64,000 nt of DNA from Acidimicrobiaceae bacterium. Its GTDB lineage: Bacteria; Actinomycetota; Acidimicrobiia; Acidimicrobiales; Aldehydirespiratoraceae. Under the pieces are notes generated by a model. That model saw nothing but the letters and a program-made list of their open reading frames with translations, was not told the origin of the DNA and did no database searches. How positions within the stretch are numbered: the first letter of the stretch is position 1; every line of letters starts with the position of its first letter. Shown here in pieces: positions 56,429-64,000 of the stretch. Made by a program: the position numbers and the translations under genes. The stretch covers positions 287,101-351,100 of the forward strand of contig VXTM01000021.1 of the NCBI GenBank assembly GCA_009837445.1, read 5' to 3'.

Positions 56429-57949
56429 GCCGCCCGCCCTCGCCCGCCGAGATGGCAGCCGGCACTGTGGGCCGTCGCCGTCGCGGCGGCCGCGGCCGGG
56501 GCGGCGCTGCGCTTCGTTGCGCCGTCGCCGATGTGGCTGGACGAGGCGCTGTCGGTGAACATCGCCTCGCTGCCGGTCAGCGACGCGGTGGAGGCGCTCC
56601 GCCACGACGGCCACCCCCTGCTGTACTACCTGTTGCTCGGCTTCTGGCTAGAAGCCTTCGGCGACTCCGACTTCGCGGCTCGCTCGCTGTCGGGGCTCTT
56701 CTCGCTGGCCGCGGCCGCGGTGATCTGGGCCGCGGCCCGGCGGAGGCTGGGCGCGGAGGCGGCCCGGTACGCGGCCGTGCTCGCTCTCACGTCGCCGTTC
56801 CTGGTCCGCTACGGCAGCGAGGCTCGCATGTACGCGCTGGCGGTCCTGCTGGCCGCGGCGGGCTGGCTGGTCACCGAGAGGGCCGTCGAGCGGCGCAGCC
56901 CCGCCCGCCTGGTCGCGGTGGCGCTGGTGGTGGCCGCCGGGCTCCACACCCATTACTGGATGATCTGGCTGGCCGCGGCCGCCTCAGCGACGCTGGCTGT
57001 GCGATGGCTGCGCTCGCCGGCATCCCGAGAGGTGCTGACCCCGGTGCTGGCCGCTTACGCGTGCGGCTGGATCGGGTTCGCCCCCTGGCTGCCGGTCCTG
57101 GTCGAGCAGGCGGTCCACACCGGAACCCCCTGGGCGAAGTGGGCCCGACCGGCCGAGGTGGCGGTGGAGACGATCGAGGCGCTGGGCGGCGGCACCCGCT
57201 TCGAGCCGGTGCTGTTGGGGGTGCTCCTGGCCGGAGCGGTCCTGCTGGGTGCCACGCTGCTGAAGACGAACTCCAGCGGTGTGGAGCTGGGATGGCCGGG
57301 CCGGCACCCAGGCGCACCCCTGGTGGCAGTGACGGTGCTCACGCTGGGACTGGGCGGGATGGTGGCCATGTTGTCGGGCGGAGCGTTCGAGGCCCGCTAT
57401 ACGGCGGTCGTCGTTCCGGTGCTGCTGGCCCTCGCCGGCCGGGGCTTGTCGGGGCTGCCCCGCTGGATGGCCCCGGCCGCTCTCGCCGCAGTAGCGGTCT
57501 TCGGAGTGGTCGTCGCGATCGACGAGGCCCGGCGCGACCGCAGCCAGGGTCAGGAGGTCGCGGGCATCATCGACAGGGAAGCGGGGACCGGTGACGTTGT
57601 GGTCGCCTGCCCGGACCAGCTCGCGCCCGCCGTGCTGCGCTACCTGGAGGGGCCTGCGACCTTGTTCATCCACCCGCCGACGGAGGATCCGCGCTTCGTC
57701 GACTGGTACGACTACCACCAGCGCATCGACCAAGCCTCACCCACCGCCACCGCCACGGGCGCGCTCGACACCGCCGGAGCCGGCGGAGCGGTGTGGCTGG
57801 TGACCGCATCGGGCTACCGCGGTTTCGAGGGACTCTGCGAGACGATCGCAGCCGAGCTGGAGCTCACCCGCCGATCGGAGACGGTGCTGTTCGCCCGGCC
57901 CGTCTACGAGCACATGCGCCTGTACCGGTATCCGGCCGGGGCGCCGTGA
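56423..57949 (+). CDS. GT-C (ArnT/PMT-like, GT39-type) membrane glycosyltransferase
   Basis: A 508-residue protein with about ten membrane helices. The first outer loop reads APSPMWLDEALSVNIASLP: the adjacent Asp-Glu is the catalytic signature of GT39/GT83 enzymes that use polyprenyl-phosphate sugars. HDGHPLLYYLLLGFWLEAFG and RYGSEARMYALAVL are also characteristic. A soluble C-terminal domain (about 385-508) follows the last helix. It probably adds mannose or another sugar on the outer face of the membrane, using the product of a GT2 polyprenyl-phosphate sugar synthase (inference). Its stop overlaps the next start. Confidence 0.85.
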   Translation: MDAARPRPPRWQPALWAVAVAAAAAGAALRFVAPSPMWLDEALSVNIASLPVSDAVEALRHDGHPLLYYLLLGFWLEAFGDSDFAARSLSGLFSLAAAAVIWAAARRRLGAEAARYAAVLALTSPFLVRYGSEARMYALAVLLAAAGWLVTERAVERRSPARLVAVALVVAAGLHTHYWMIWLAAAASATLAVRWLRSPASREVLTPVLAAYACGWIGFAPWLPVLVEQAVHTGTPWAKWARPAEVAVETIEALGGGTRFEPVLLGVLLAGAVLLGATLLKTNSSGVELGWPGRHPGAPLVAVTVLTLGLGGMVAMLSGGAFEARYTAVVVPVLLALAGRGLSGLPRWMAPAALAAVAVFGVVVAIDEARRDRSQGQEVAGIIDREAGTGDVVVACPDQLAPAVLRYLEGPATLFIHPPTEDPRFVDWYDYHQRIDQASPTATATGALDTAGAGGAVWLVTASGYRGFEGLCETIAAELELTRRSETVLFARPVYEHMRLYRYPAGAP

Positions 57950-59031
57950 ACAGCCCTCCCGTGGCTCTGAAGGTGGCGCTGGCCGCCTGGGCGGAGGCTC
58001 GGCTGTACGTCGCAGCGGCCTACATCATCACCACGGCGGTAGTCAACCGCCTCGAGCCGCCGCCCGACTTCACCCCGGTCTCGGACGGCCTGCTGGCGTG
58101 GGACGGGCGCTGGTACGAGGCGATCGCGTCCGGCGGCTACGTCGACGCCGCTGATCCGGCCCTGCGCTTCTTCCCGCTGTGGCCGCTCCTCGGGCGGGCT
58201 GCCGCCTGGCTCCCCGGTGTCGGCGCCGGCGCCGCCCTGGTGATCCTGGCCAACGCTGCCGCGCTGGCAGCCGGCGTGCTGTTGCACAGTCTGGTGGTGT
58301 CCGAGACCGGCGACCGGCGCCTGGCGCGGCGGGCGGTGAGGCTGCTGGCGCTGGCACCGCCGTCGTTCGTCCTGGTGTTCGCCTATTCCGAGGCCCTTTA
58401 CCTGACACTGGCCCTGTCGGTGTTCCTGCTGGCCCGTCGCGGGAACTGGTGGGCGGCGGCAGCCGCCGGGTACCTGGCCGGGCTCACCCGGCCGGTGGGC
58501 GCGCTGCTGGCGGTGCCGGCCGTAGTGATGGCCTGGCCGGAGCGCTCCCAGCGCCGCCCGGGCGCGGTCGCGGCCGTAGTCGCACCGCTGGCGGGAGCAG
58601 CCACCTTCGGTCTCTGGGCCCAGGGAGCGCTCGGTGATGCCTCCGCCCCGCTCGACCAGCAGCGGGACTTGCGGGGCGACTTTGTCGACCCGGTGAGCCG
58701 GCTTGTTCGGGGAGCCTGGCGGGGAGCGCACGGCGACACCGGCGAGTTGCTGCACTTCCTGGCTGCCGTCGTGCTGATCGCCCTGGCCGTTGTGGCCGCC
58801 CGGAGGCTGAGCCGTCCCATGGCCCTCTACGCGGTTGTCAGCCTTGCGCTGCTGCTGGCCGCGGAGAACCTGAACAGCCTCGAGCGGTACGCACTGAGCG
58901 CCTTCCCGCTGATCATCGCGGCGGCGATGGTGAGCCGCCACCGCTGGCTGGACCGGTGGATCGTCGGGGCCGTCGGCGCGGGCCTGGTGTGCCTGACGAC
59001 CCTCGCCTTCGGTGGCGTGTACGTCCCGTGA
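57946..59031 (+). CDS. PIG-V-like GT-C mannosyltransferase
   Basis: A 361-residue protein with about nine membrane helices. The early outer loop LLAWDGRWYEAIASGGYVD matches the 'WDGxWYxxIAxxGY' pattern of PIG-V-type mannosyltransferases, and FFPLWPLLGR follows. Near the C-terminus NLNSLERYALSAFPLIIA is also conserved in that family. It likely transfers mannose from polyprenyl-phosphate mannose on the outer face. The GTG start overlaps the stop of the GT39-type gene as GTGA, so the two are coupled. The acceptor is unknown. Confidence 0.8.
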   Translation: MNSPPVALKVALAAWAEARLYVAAAYIITTAVVNRLEPPPDFTPVSDGLLAWDGRWYEAIASGGYVDAADPALRFFPLWPLLGRAAAWLPGVGAGAALVILANAAALAAGVLLHSLVVSETGDRRLARRAVRLLALAPPSFVLVFAYSEALYLTLALSVFLLARRGNWWAAAAAGYLAGLTRPVGALLAVPAVVMAWPERSQRRPGAVAAVVAPLAGAATFGLWAQGALGDASAPLDQQRDLRGDFVDPVSRLVRGAWRGAHGDTGELLHFLAAVVLIALAVVAARRLSRPMALYAVVSLALLLAAENLNSLERYALSAFPLIIAAAMVSRHRWLDRWIVGAVGAGLVCLTTLAFGGVYVP

Positions 59032-59070
59032 GCCTCACGCCGAGACCCTGACTCGGAGGGCCTCACGCCG
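59032..59070 (+). repeat. 11-bp direct repeat upstream of the pyruvyltransferase gene
   Basis: GCCTCACGCCG occurs at 59032-59042 and 59060-59070, between the PIG-V-like stop and the promoter of the next gene. It may be a tandem regulator site or a relic of local duplication. Confidence 0.5.
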
Positions 59071-59107
59071 TATGGGCCGCATCGGCTTGCCTATTCGCCC
59101 GGCCTCT

Positions 59108-59113
59108 TAGACT
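59108..59113 (+). promoter_or_regulatory. Candidate -10 (TAGACT) for the pyruvyltransferase operon
   Basis: TAGACT ends eight bases before the GTG at 59122. A TTGCCT lies 15 bases upstream (59087-59092). No ribosome-binding site follows, so the message is probably leaderless. Confidence 0.5.
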
Positions 59114-59121
59114 CTCGGGCT

Positions 59122-60321
59122 GTGGCTCTGAGGATCGCCCTCGCCGGCTGGTACGGGTCGGACAACCTGGGTGACGAGATGATTCTGAGTTGCATGGCCG
59201 CCGCCCTACGGGCCCGGGGGGTGGAGCCGGTAGCGGTGTCGATCGATCCCGAGCGGACTGCCGCCGTCCATGGCGTTGAGGCGGTGGCTCATCGCTCGCC
59301 CCTGGACGGCGCGGCGCTGCGCCGGTCGCTGCGCGGTGCGCACGCCATGGTCCTCTCGGGGGGCGTGGTGCAGTCGGAGACGTCGCCGTGGAACATGTGG
59401 TTCCACATGTCGCGTCTTCGCGCCTACAGGCGGTCGGCGTCGGCACTGTCCGCTGGCACACGACCGCGAGCCGAGGTCGCGGCCATCGGCCTGGGGGCGG
59501 GACACGTCCGGGGCGCCCGGAGCCGGCGCATGGCGGTCTCCGAGATGCGCCGGGCCTGTCACGTCGTGACCAGGGACGCCGCCTCGGCTCAGCGACTGCG
59601 CGACTGGGGCGTGCCCGACGTGGCCGTCGGCGCCGACCCGGTGCTCGCCGGAGACGCCGCGCTCGTCTCGAGCCGAGCGGCTGCGACCCGACCGCCGCAC
59701 TCGCGCCCCCAGGGGCCGACCGGCTCGACGGTCTCCCGCAGCGACTCCCAGGACACGATCTGCGTGATCCTGCGCCCCCCGAATCGCCGAGGCATCCGCA
59801 CGGCCGCGGCCAAGGCCCGAACGTCCTGGCAGCCATGGACAGGGCAACTGGCGCGATCTCTCGACGCGCTGGCCGAGCACAGCGGCATGACGTTGCGCCT
59901 GTTGCCCTTTCAGCCGAGCCAGGACACCCCCATGCTCGCGGCGCTGCGACAGACGATGAGAACGGACGCAGAGCTGGTCACGCTCAACGTCGACAACGTG
60001 CTCGCCGAGGTCGCCCGGAGTCGCTTGGTGGTCACCATGCGCTATCACGGCGCCATCGCCGCTCTGCTCAACGATCAGCCGGCGGTGGTGCTGGATTACT
60101 CTCCGAAAATGAGATCGCTCGCCGCCGAAGGCGGAGGCTGGGCGTCACTCGTCGATCTGGCACCGCTCGACGCTCGGCGCTTCGAGCCCCACACGCTGCT
60201 CGACGCCGCGAACGAGGCGCAGGACAAGTCGCACCGGACGGCCGAGGCACGCGGCTTGCTGCGGGCGCGCCTGAAGATCAACGACGCCGCGCTCGACGAT
60301 CTGCTCGAGCGGATCCAGTGA
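59122..60321 (+). CDS. Polysaccharide pyruvyltransferase family protein (CsaB-like)
   Basis: A 399-residue protein. It opens with IALAGWYGSDNLGDEMIL, whose NLGDE motif marks the polysaccharide pyruvyltransferase family, then has AMVLSGGVVQSE, GLGAGHVRG, a VTRDAASAQRLRDWG segment and the C-terminal LVVTMRYHGAIAAL (the conserved RxHG). Such enzymes add a pyruvate ketal from phosphoenolpyruvate to a sugar in a secondary wall polymer, where it anchors S-layer proteins. A low-complexity insert (about 190-215) interrupts the middle. It heads a three-gene unit with the flippase-like and WecB-like genes. Confidence 0.87.
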   Translation: MALRIALAGWYGSDNLGDEMILSCMAAALRARGVEPVAVSIDPERTAAVHGVEAVAHRSPLDGAALRRSLRGAHAMVLSGGVVQSETSPWNMWFHMSRLRAYRRSASALSAGTRPRAEVAAIGLGAGHVRGARSRRMAVSEMRRACHVVTRDAASAQRLRDWGVPDVAVGADPVLAGDAALVSSRAAATRPPHSRPQGPTGSTVSRSDSQDTICVILRPPNRRGIRTAAAKARTSWQPWTGQLARSLDALAEHSGMTLRLLPFQPSQDTPMLAALRQTMRTDAELVTLNVDNVLAEVARSRLVVTMRYHGAIAALLNDQPAVVLDYSPKMRSLAAEGGGWASLVDLAPLDARRFEPHTLLDAANEAQDKSHRTAEARGLLRARLKINDAALDDLLERIQ

Positions 60322-60335
60322 CCGGCTGACGGAGC

Positions 60336-61337
60336 GTGGAGCCAGTCGAGCCAGCCGCTCCGATGATGGGCCGCCCGTGGCAGCGAAGCCTTCTGAGATG
60401 GCTGAGAATCGCATACCTCGCCGCGCTCGCCGCCGCCGTGCCGGTGCTGGTGCTGGCGCGCCGGGAGGAAGTGACCGACCTTCTCGGAGACCTCGCGGGC
60501 GCAAGGCATGTGCTCGTGGCGGCGTCGTTCGCGGCGGGGTTCGTGCTGATAGCGCTCAGTGCGTACTTCTGGCTCGTAAGCCTGCGCATGCTCGGCCAGC
60601 GCCCGCGCTTCCGCGATCTGACCGCTACCGCGGCTCGTTCCCTACCGGCCAGGTACGTGCCGCTGATGGTCACGTTCGCGATCAGCCGAGTGGCTCTGAT
60701 GCAGCGTCGCGGCGTTCCGGGGGGACCTCTCGCTCTCACCGCTTCGCTCGAGATGGCCGTGAGCCTCGCCGTCTCGGTGGCTTACGGCCTGGTGCTGCTG
60801 GGGTGGGCCGGCGAACTGCCGGGCGGCCTCGCAATCCCGTTCGTCGCAGCGGTCGGGGTGATCGTCGCCGCTTCGCCGTCGGTCGGGGGACGGGCCGTCG
60901 CGGCGGTGGCCCGGCGACGCGGCCTGGACAGCCTGGCCTCGGTCAGCGGATTCACGTGGCCGGGCTATCTGCACATGATCGCGGCATCGGCCTGCTACTG
61001 GACTTGTGCAGCCGCCGTGTTCTGCCTGTACATGCGCGCCTTCGATGCCGCCGACGGCTTCGGGACCGCCCACCTCGCCGGTGCCTTCGTGCTCACCTGG
61101 GGAGGCCTGCGATTCCTTTCTGTGATCGCGCCGCAGGGAATCGGCGTGGTGGAGGTGACCGTTCCGTCACTACTCGGCGCAGCCGATCCCCTGGCTCTCG
61201 GCATATTGATATTCGGCTTCAGGGTGGTGCTGCTGCTGCGCGACCTGCTGGCCGCGGCCGTCTCGGAGCTCGATGCGTCGAGGCGCACGAAGGTCGAAGC
61301 GGGCCCGGTGCAGCGTTCGGATGGCGCAGAGCCTTGA
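60336..61337 (+). CDS. Lysylphosphatidylglycerol-synthase-TM/UPF0104-like membrane protein (flippase-like)
   Basis: A 333-residue protein with about eight membrane helices, containing SAYFWLVSLRMLGQRPRF, SLPARYVPLMVTFAISRV and FLSVIAPQGIGVVEV, a run resembling the flippase-like domain of UPF0104/MprF-type proteins. Placed between a pyruvyltransferase and a WecB-like gene, it may move lipid-linked sugars across the membrane (inference). GTG at 60336 with GGAG close upstream; ATG codons at 60363 and 60366 are alternatives. Its stop overlaps the next start as TTGA. Confidence 0.75.
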   Translation: MEPVEPAAPMMGRPWQRSLLRWLRIAYLAALAAAVPVLVLARREEVTDLLGDLAGARHVLVAASFAAGFVLIALSAYFWLVSLRMLGQRPRFRDLTATAARSLPARYVPLMVTFAISRVALMQRRGVPGGPLALTASLEMAVSLAVSVAYGLVLLGWAGELPGGLAIPFVAAVGVIVAASPSVGGRAVAAVARRRGLDSLASVSGFTWPGYLHMIAASACYWTCAAAVFCLYMRAFDAADGFGTAHLAGAFVLTWGGLRFLSVIAPQGIGVVEVTVPSLLGAADPLALGILIFGFRVVLLLRDLLAAAVSELDASRRTKVEAGPVQRSDGAEP

Positions 61338-62428
61338 TCCACGTCTTCATCGGCACCCAGGCCGAGTACATCAAGATGGCGCCGCTGCTGTGGCGCATGG
61401 AGTCGGCCGGCCTCCCCTACCGCCTGATCGACTCCGGACAGCACGCCGACCGGTCGGAGTCGTTCCGCCATGAGCTGGGCCTGCGGGTGCCCGACTACGC
61501 GATGGGAGGCACCCGCAGCGTCGACTCGGTGCCCGCGGCCATGTGGTGGGCGGCAGGACTCAGCCGCAAGCTGGCACTGCGCCGGCGGCTCGATCGCACC
61601 GTCTTCGGCGGCTGCGGTGGGATCTGCGTGGTTCACGGCGACACGCCGACGGCGCTGATCGGCGCGCTCATGGCGAAACGCGCCGGACTGGCATTGGCCC
61701 ACGTCGAGGCGGGCCTGCGCACCTACCGGTGGCTGCATCCCTTTCCGGAGGAGATCGTCCGGGTTGCCGTCGACCGGCTCGCCGACCTGCTCTTCGCGCC
61801 CGACGGCGCAGCAGCCGAGGACCTGCGCAAGCGCCGGGTTAGAGGGCGAATCATCACTGGATCGTCCAACACGATCAGCGATGCGCTGCGCGCGGCCCTG
61901 GAGTCCGGGGGCGCCCACTCGCACAGCTCGCCGAGCCGTCCACACCCGGTGGTGGTGACCATGCACCGGGTGGAGAACCTGCACCGGCGACACCGGAGGC
62001 AGGCGCTGGTGCATCTGGTCACGCGGCTGGCGCAGACGACTCCGGTGCGCTGGTATGTGCACGAGCCCACACGGCGGGCGGTCGGGGCCGCAGGCGAAGC
62101 CGGTCTTGAGGCCGCCGGCGTGGAACTCGTGCCGATGGTTCCTCACGCCGAGTTCGTGAGGGCGCTCGCACAGGCGCCATTCGCGATCACCGACGGGGGC
62201 TCCATCCAGGAGGAGGGCGCTCTCCTTGGGGTGCCCGTGCTGCTGTGGCGAGACCGCACCGACCGGGCCGACGGCCTCGGCGAGAACGCCGTTCTGAGCC
62301 GCTACGACCCCGAAGTGGTGGCAGCGTTCCTGGCCGACCCCGAACGCTGCCGGCGCGCTCGGAGGCTGCCGCAGTCAAGCCCGTCCCAGGAGATTCTCGA
62401 GGTCCTCGCCGATTGGGTCGACGGCTGA
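61334..62428 (+). CDS. UDP-N-acetylglucosamine 2-epimerase-like protein (WecB family)
   Basis: A 364-residue GT-B-fold epimerase of the WecB family. It shows VFIGTQAEYIKMAPLLWRM, DSGQHADR, CVVHGDTPTALIGALMA, LAHVEAGLRTYRWLHPFPEE, TMHRVENL and AITDGGSIQEEGALLGVP. The usual GTRPE near the N-terminus reads GTQAE, and DSGGxQEE reads DGGSIQEE, so substrate or activity may differ from UDP-GlcNAc/UDP-ManNAc interconversion. The TTG start (61334) overlaps the upstream stop as TTGA; a longer upstream reading is a shadow of the flippase-like gene. Converges with a GT2 gene 12 bases away. Confidence 0.85.
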   Translation: MIHVFIGTQAEYIKMAPLLWRMESAGLPYRLIDSGQHADRSESFRHELGLRVPDYAMGGTRSVDSVPAAMWWAAGLSRKLALRRRLDRTVFGGCGGICVVHGDTPTALIGALMAKRAGLALAHVEAGLRTYRWLHPFPEEIVRVAVDRLADLLFAPDGAAAEDLRKRRVRGRIITGSSNTISDALRAALESGGAHSHSSPSRPHPVVVTMHRVENLHRRHRRQALVHLVTRLAQTTPVRWYVHEPTRRAVGAAGEAGLEAAGVELVPMVPHAEFVRALAQAPFAITDGGSIQEEGALLGVPVLLWRDRTDRADGLGENAVLSRYDPEVVAAFLADPERCRRARRLPQSSPSQEILEVLADWVDG

Positions 62429-62440
62429 AGATTCAGCCGG

Positions 62441-63166
62441 TTAGGTGTTCCCGCAGAGTTTGCGAACGCGCTCGGAGACCCCGTAGCGGCAGATGCACAC
62501 GAAGGCGGCGACGCCGTCCTTCCACGTGATCTTCTTGCCTTCAGCATAGTTTCTGCTCGTATAGGAGATGCCGGTCTCCCAGATGCGCCAACCTCCGGCG
62601 GCCACCTTCGCGGTGATCTCCATGTCGATCCCGAAGCGGTTCTCGCGCAGGTCGAGGGACTGCACGACCTCGAGGCGGAACGCCTTGTAGCAGGTCGCCA
62701 CATCGGCCAGGCGCACGCCGGTGACCATGTTCGAAAGCTGTGTCAGCATCCGGTTGCAGATCATGTGCCAGTAGTACGGCGCCCTGTGCGCCGGGCCTTC
62801 CTGCATGCGGGTTCCGTACACCACGTCGGCGTCGCCGCTCGCCAGAGGCGCGAGCAGCGCGTCCCAGTCACCGGGGTCGTACTCGAGGTCGGCGTCCTGG
62901 ATTACCACGAATTCGCGGCTGGCCTCTGCGAAGCCCCGCCGCACCGCGGCGCCCTTGCCGCGATTGGTGGGCTCTAGCAGAACCCTCACACGCGGATCGT
63001 CGTATCCGGACAGCCGATCGCGGGTTCCGTCCGTCGAACCGTCGTCCACCACTATCAACTCGCCGGTGAAGCGACTGGCTAGCACCCTGGCGATTATCTC
63101 GTCGACGGTTGCGACCTCGTTGTAGCAGGGCATTACCACCGATAGGCAGCCGTCGGAGGCGCTCAC
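62441..63166 (-). CDS. Family 2 glycosyltransferase (polyprenyl-phosphate sugar synthase-like)
   Basis: A 241-residue GT2 enzyme with VVMPCYNEVATVDEI, VVDDGSTDGT, NRGKGAAVRRGFA, the metal-binding QDADLEYDP and DVATCYKAFR. It is related to the GT2 at 29228-29953 and to dolichol-phosphate mannose synthases, without membrane helices at the C-terminus. YTSRNYAEGKKITWKDG near the end is typical of the bacterial group. The GTG start (63166) follows TAGGCT by seven bases. It is divergent from the final GT4 gene and convergent with the WecB-like gene. Confidence 0.9.
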   Translation of the reverse strand: MSASDGCLSVVMPCYNEVATVDEIIARVLASRFTGELIVVDDGSTDGTRDRLSGYDDPRVRVLLEPTNRGKGAAVRRGFAEASREFVVIQDADLEYDPGDWDALLAPLASGDADVVYGTRMQEGPAHRAPYYWHMICNRMLTQLSNMVTGVRLADVATCYKAFRLEVVQSLDLRENRFGIDMEITAKVAAGGWRIWETGISYTSRNYAEGKKITWKDGVAAFVCICRYGVSERVRKLCGNT

Positions 63167-63173
63167 GGGCCAC

Positions 63174-63194
63174 AGCCTACGGCTTGCCGGCAAG
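63174..63194 (-). promoter_or_regulatory. GT2 promoter with adjoining 12-bp palindrome
   Basis: Minus-strand TAGGCT (63174-63179) lies seven bases before the GTG of the GT2 gene. The perfect palindrome CTTGCCGGCAAG (63183-63194) sits where the spacer would be, a plausible operator in the 81-base divergent gap. Confidence 0.4.
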
Positions 63195-63235
63195 AGAACT
63201 CTGGTAGTAACTGTCGGCGTGCGGCGGCTTGTCAT

Positions 63236-63241
63236 GAGAAT
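63236..63241 (+). promoter_or_regulatory. Candidate -10 (GAGAAT) of the terminal GT4 gene
   Basis: GAGAAT ends six bases before the GTG at 63248, the spacing seen for leaderless genes here. It departs from TANNNT in its first base. Confidence 0.25.
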
Positions 63242-63247
63242 GAACGC

Positions 63248-64000
63248 GTGAAGCTGGCTGTCGACGCAACCTCGCTTCTGCTGCCGCGCACGGGGATCGG
63301 TGTGTTCACGTCCGAGATGCTCAGGGCCCTGGCTGCCCGCCCCGACATGCAGGTGTCGGTGTTCAACACCAGCCCGAGGGGACGGGGGCAGGGCTGGCTG
63401 CCCTCCGACATCGGTGACGGGGTGCACGAGGTGCCGGGCCGGATGCCCGCCGGAGGGGTCAGATGGCTATGGGACTGCCTGTCGGTTCCGCGGCTGGAAT
63501 GGTTCGCCGGAGAGGCCGACGTGGTGCACGGGCCCAACTACCGGGTGCCGCCCACATCGCGGGCCGCGCCGGTCGTATCGGTGCACGACGTCAGCTTCGA
63601 GCACGGCCCACCGATCGGCGGCCCGGCCAGCCGCGCTCACCGGCGGTCGGTCCGGGCCGCGGTGCGAGCGGGCGCTTGGATCCACACCGACTCCGAGTAC
63701 GTGGCCGCCGAAGTCCGGGACATCTACCGAGTCGAGCCCCACCGGGTTGTGGCCGTGCCGCTGGGGGTGCGCCTCCCGCCTGCGGGACCGCATCCGGCGC
63801 CCGGCTCGGAGTATGTGCTGGCCCTGGGCGCGGTCGACCTACGCAAGAGCCTCACCACGCTAGTCGCGGCCTTCGACGCGCTGGCCTCCACGAACCGTGA
63901 CCTGCGCCTCATCCATGCCGGTCCCGACGGGGACGCCTCCGCTGACCTCGCCGACGCCGTCGACCGCAGTCCCCACCGCGATCGCATCCTGCGCCTCGGC
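63248..64000 (+). CDS. Family 4 glycosyltransferase (partial, runs off the window)
   Basis: 251 codons are visible with no stop. The frame starts with a GTG (63248) reading KLAVDATSLLLPRTGIGVFT, then VVHGPNYRVPP, VVSVHDVSFEHGPP, HTDSEYVAAEVRDIY and VLALGAVDLRKSLTTLV, the N-terminal half and start of the donor domain of a GT4 mannosyltransferase-like enzyme. It resembles the GT4 at 49686-50780. The E-x7-E donor motif would lie beyond the window. Divergent from the GT2 gene, 81 bases apart. Confidence 0.88.
   Translation, partial: MKLAVDATSLLLPRTGIGVFTSEMLRALAARPDMQVSVFNTSPRGRGQGWLPSDIGDGVHEVPGRMPAGGVRWLWDCLSVPRLEWFAGEADVVHGPNYRVPPTSRAAPVVSVHDVSFEHGPPIGGPASRAHRRSVRAAVRAGAWIHTDSEYVAAEVRDIYRVEPHRVVAVPLGVRLPPAGPHPAPGSEYVLALGAVDLRKSLTTLVAAFDALASTNRDLRLIHAGPDGDASADLADAVDRSPHRDRILRLG

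Noticed and set aside
54848-56614. 588-codon minus-strand frame opposite the biotin carboxylase
   Set aside because: No recognisable motif, and the plus strand has every biotin carboxylase and carrier motif in order.
60377-61333. Long N-terminal extension of the WecB-like gene
   Set aside because: It reads the flippase-like gene in another frame; the WecB family begins at the TTG overlapping that gene's stop.

Overview
The window looks like the chromosome of a high-GC actinobacterium, probably an uncultured member of Acidimicrobiia or a relative (inference; no rRNA or tRNA gene is present to test it). Support comes from very high GC, many GTG/TTG starts, many genes whose start codon follows a TANNNT -10 hexamer by only 6-8 bases (leaderless transcripts), coenzyme F420 genes (fbiA/fbiB), two F420-type LLM oxidoreductases, and gene order resembling the sahH-manA-SIS-manB / fbiAB-manC stretch of mycobacteria. 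Coding density is close to complete: no gap exceeds 300 bases. I see no tRNA, rRNA, CRISPR array, insertion sequence or prophage.

Layout. 1-2.0 kb (minus): a Gly/Glu/His-rich lipoprotein, an OmpR-type response regulator and the start of its sensor kinase. 2.1-13.1 kb: catabolic and accessory genes (alpha/beta hydrolase, APH-like protein, LLM oxidoreductase, Rieske oxygenase plus SDR, PrmA-like methyltransferase, cupin, zinc alcohol dehydrogenase, acyl-CoA dehydrogenase, divergent Lrp regulator and alanine dehydrogenase). 13.2-19.9 kb (minus): the conserved comF-hpf-secA-prfB-ftsE-ftsX block, ending at a strong hairpin. 20.0-23.9 kb (minus): two tandem paralogous epimerases, an SDR and a second LLM oxidoreductase. 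23.9-33.4 kb (minus): a tightly packed eight-gene run, CPBP protease, membrane glycosyltransferase, GT2, manB, Trm112-like, SIS isomerase, manA, sahH. 33.4-35.4 kb (plus): ftsH. 35.5-40.8 kb (minus): a secreted DUF5719-like protein, a giant GT2 membrane protein and an isochorismatase-like protein. 40.9-44.5 kb (plus): rmd-gmd-fbiA-fbiB. 44.5-53.8 kb (minus): galE, manC, a His-rich membrane protein, three GT4 glycosyltransferases, ugd and an LCP ligase. 53.8-64 kb: birA divergent from a biotin carboxylase/BCCP gene, then two GT-C membrane transferases, a pyruvyltransferase, a flippase-like protein, a WecB-like epimerase, a GT2 and a GT4 that runs off the end.

The main theme is building and attaching a cell-surface glycan. 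manA, manB and manC make GDP-mannose; gmd and rmd would convert it to GDP-D-rhamnose; galE and ugd supply galactose- and uronate-type sugars; the WecB-like enzyme supplies a UDP-ManNAc-type sugar. Several GT2/GT4/GT-C enzymes, a pyruvyltransferase, a flippase-like protein and an LCP ligase would assemble, modify and anchor the polymer. F420 biosynthesis is woven into the same region. Most adjacent genes overlap by 4 bases (GTGA/ATGA/TTGA) or 1 base (TGATG), so translational coupling is a dominant mode of organisation. Two of the stop/start junctions carry small direct duplications.
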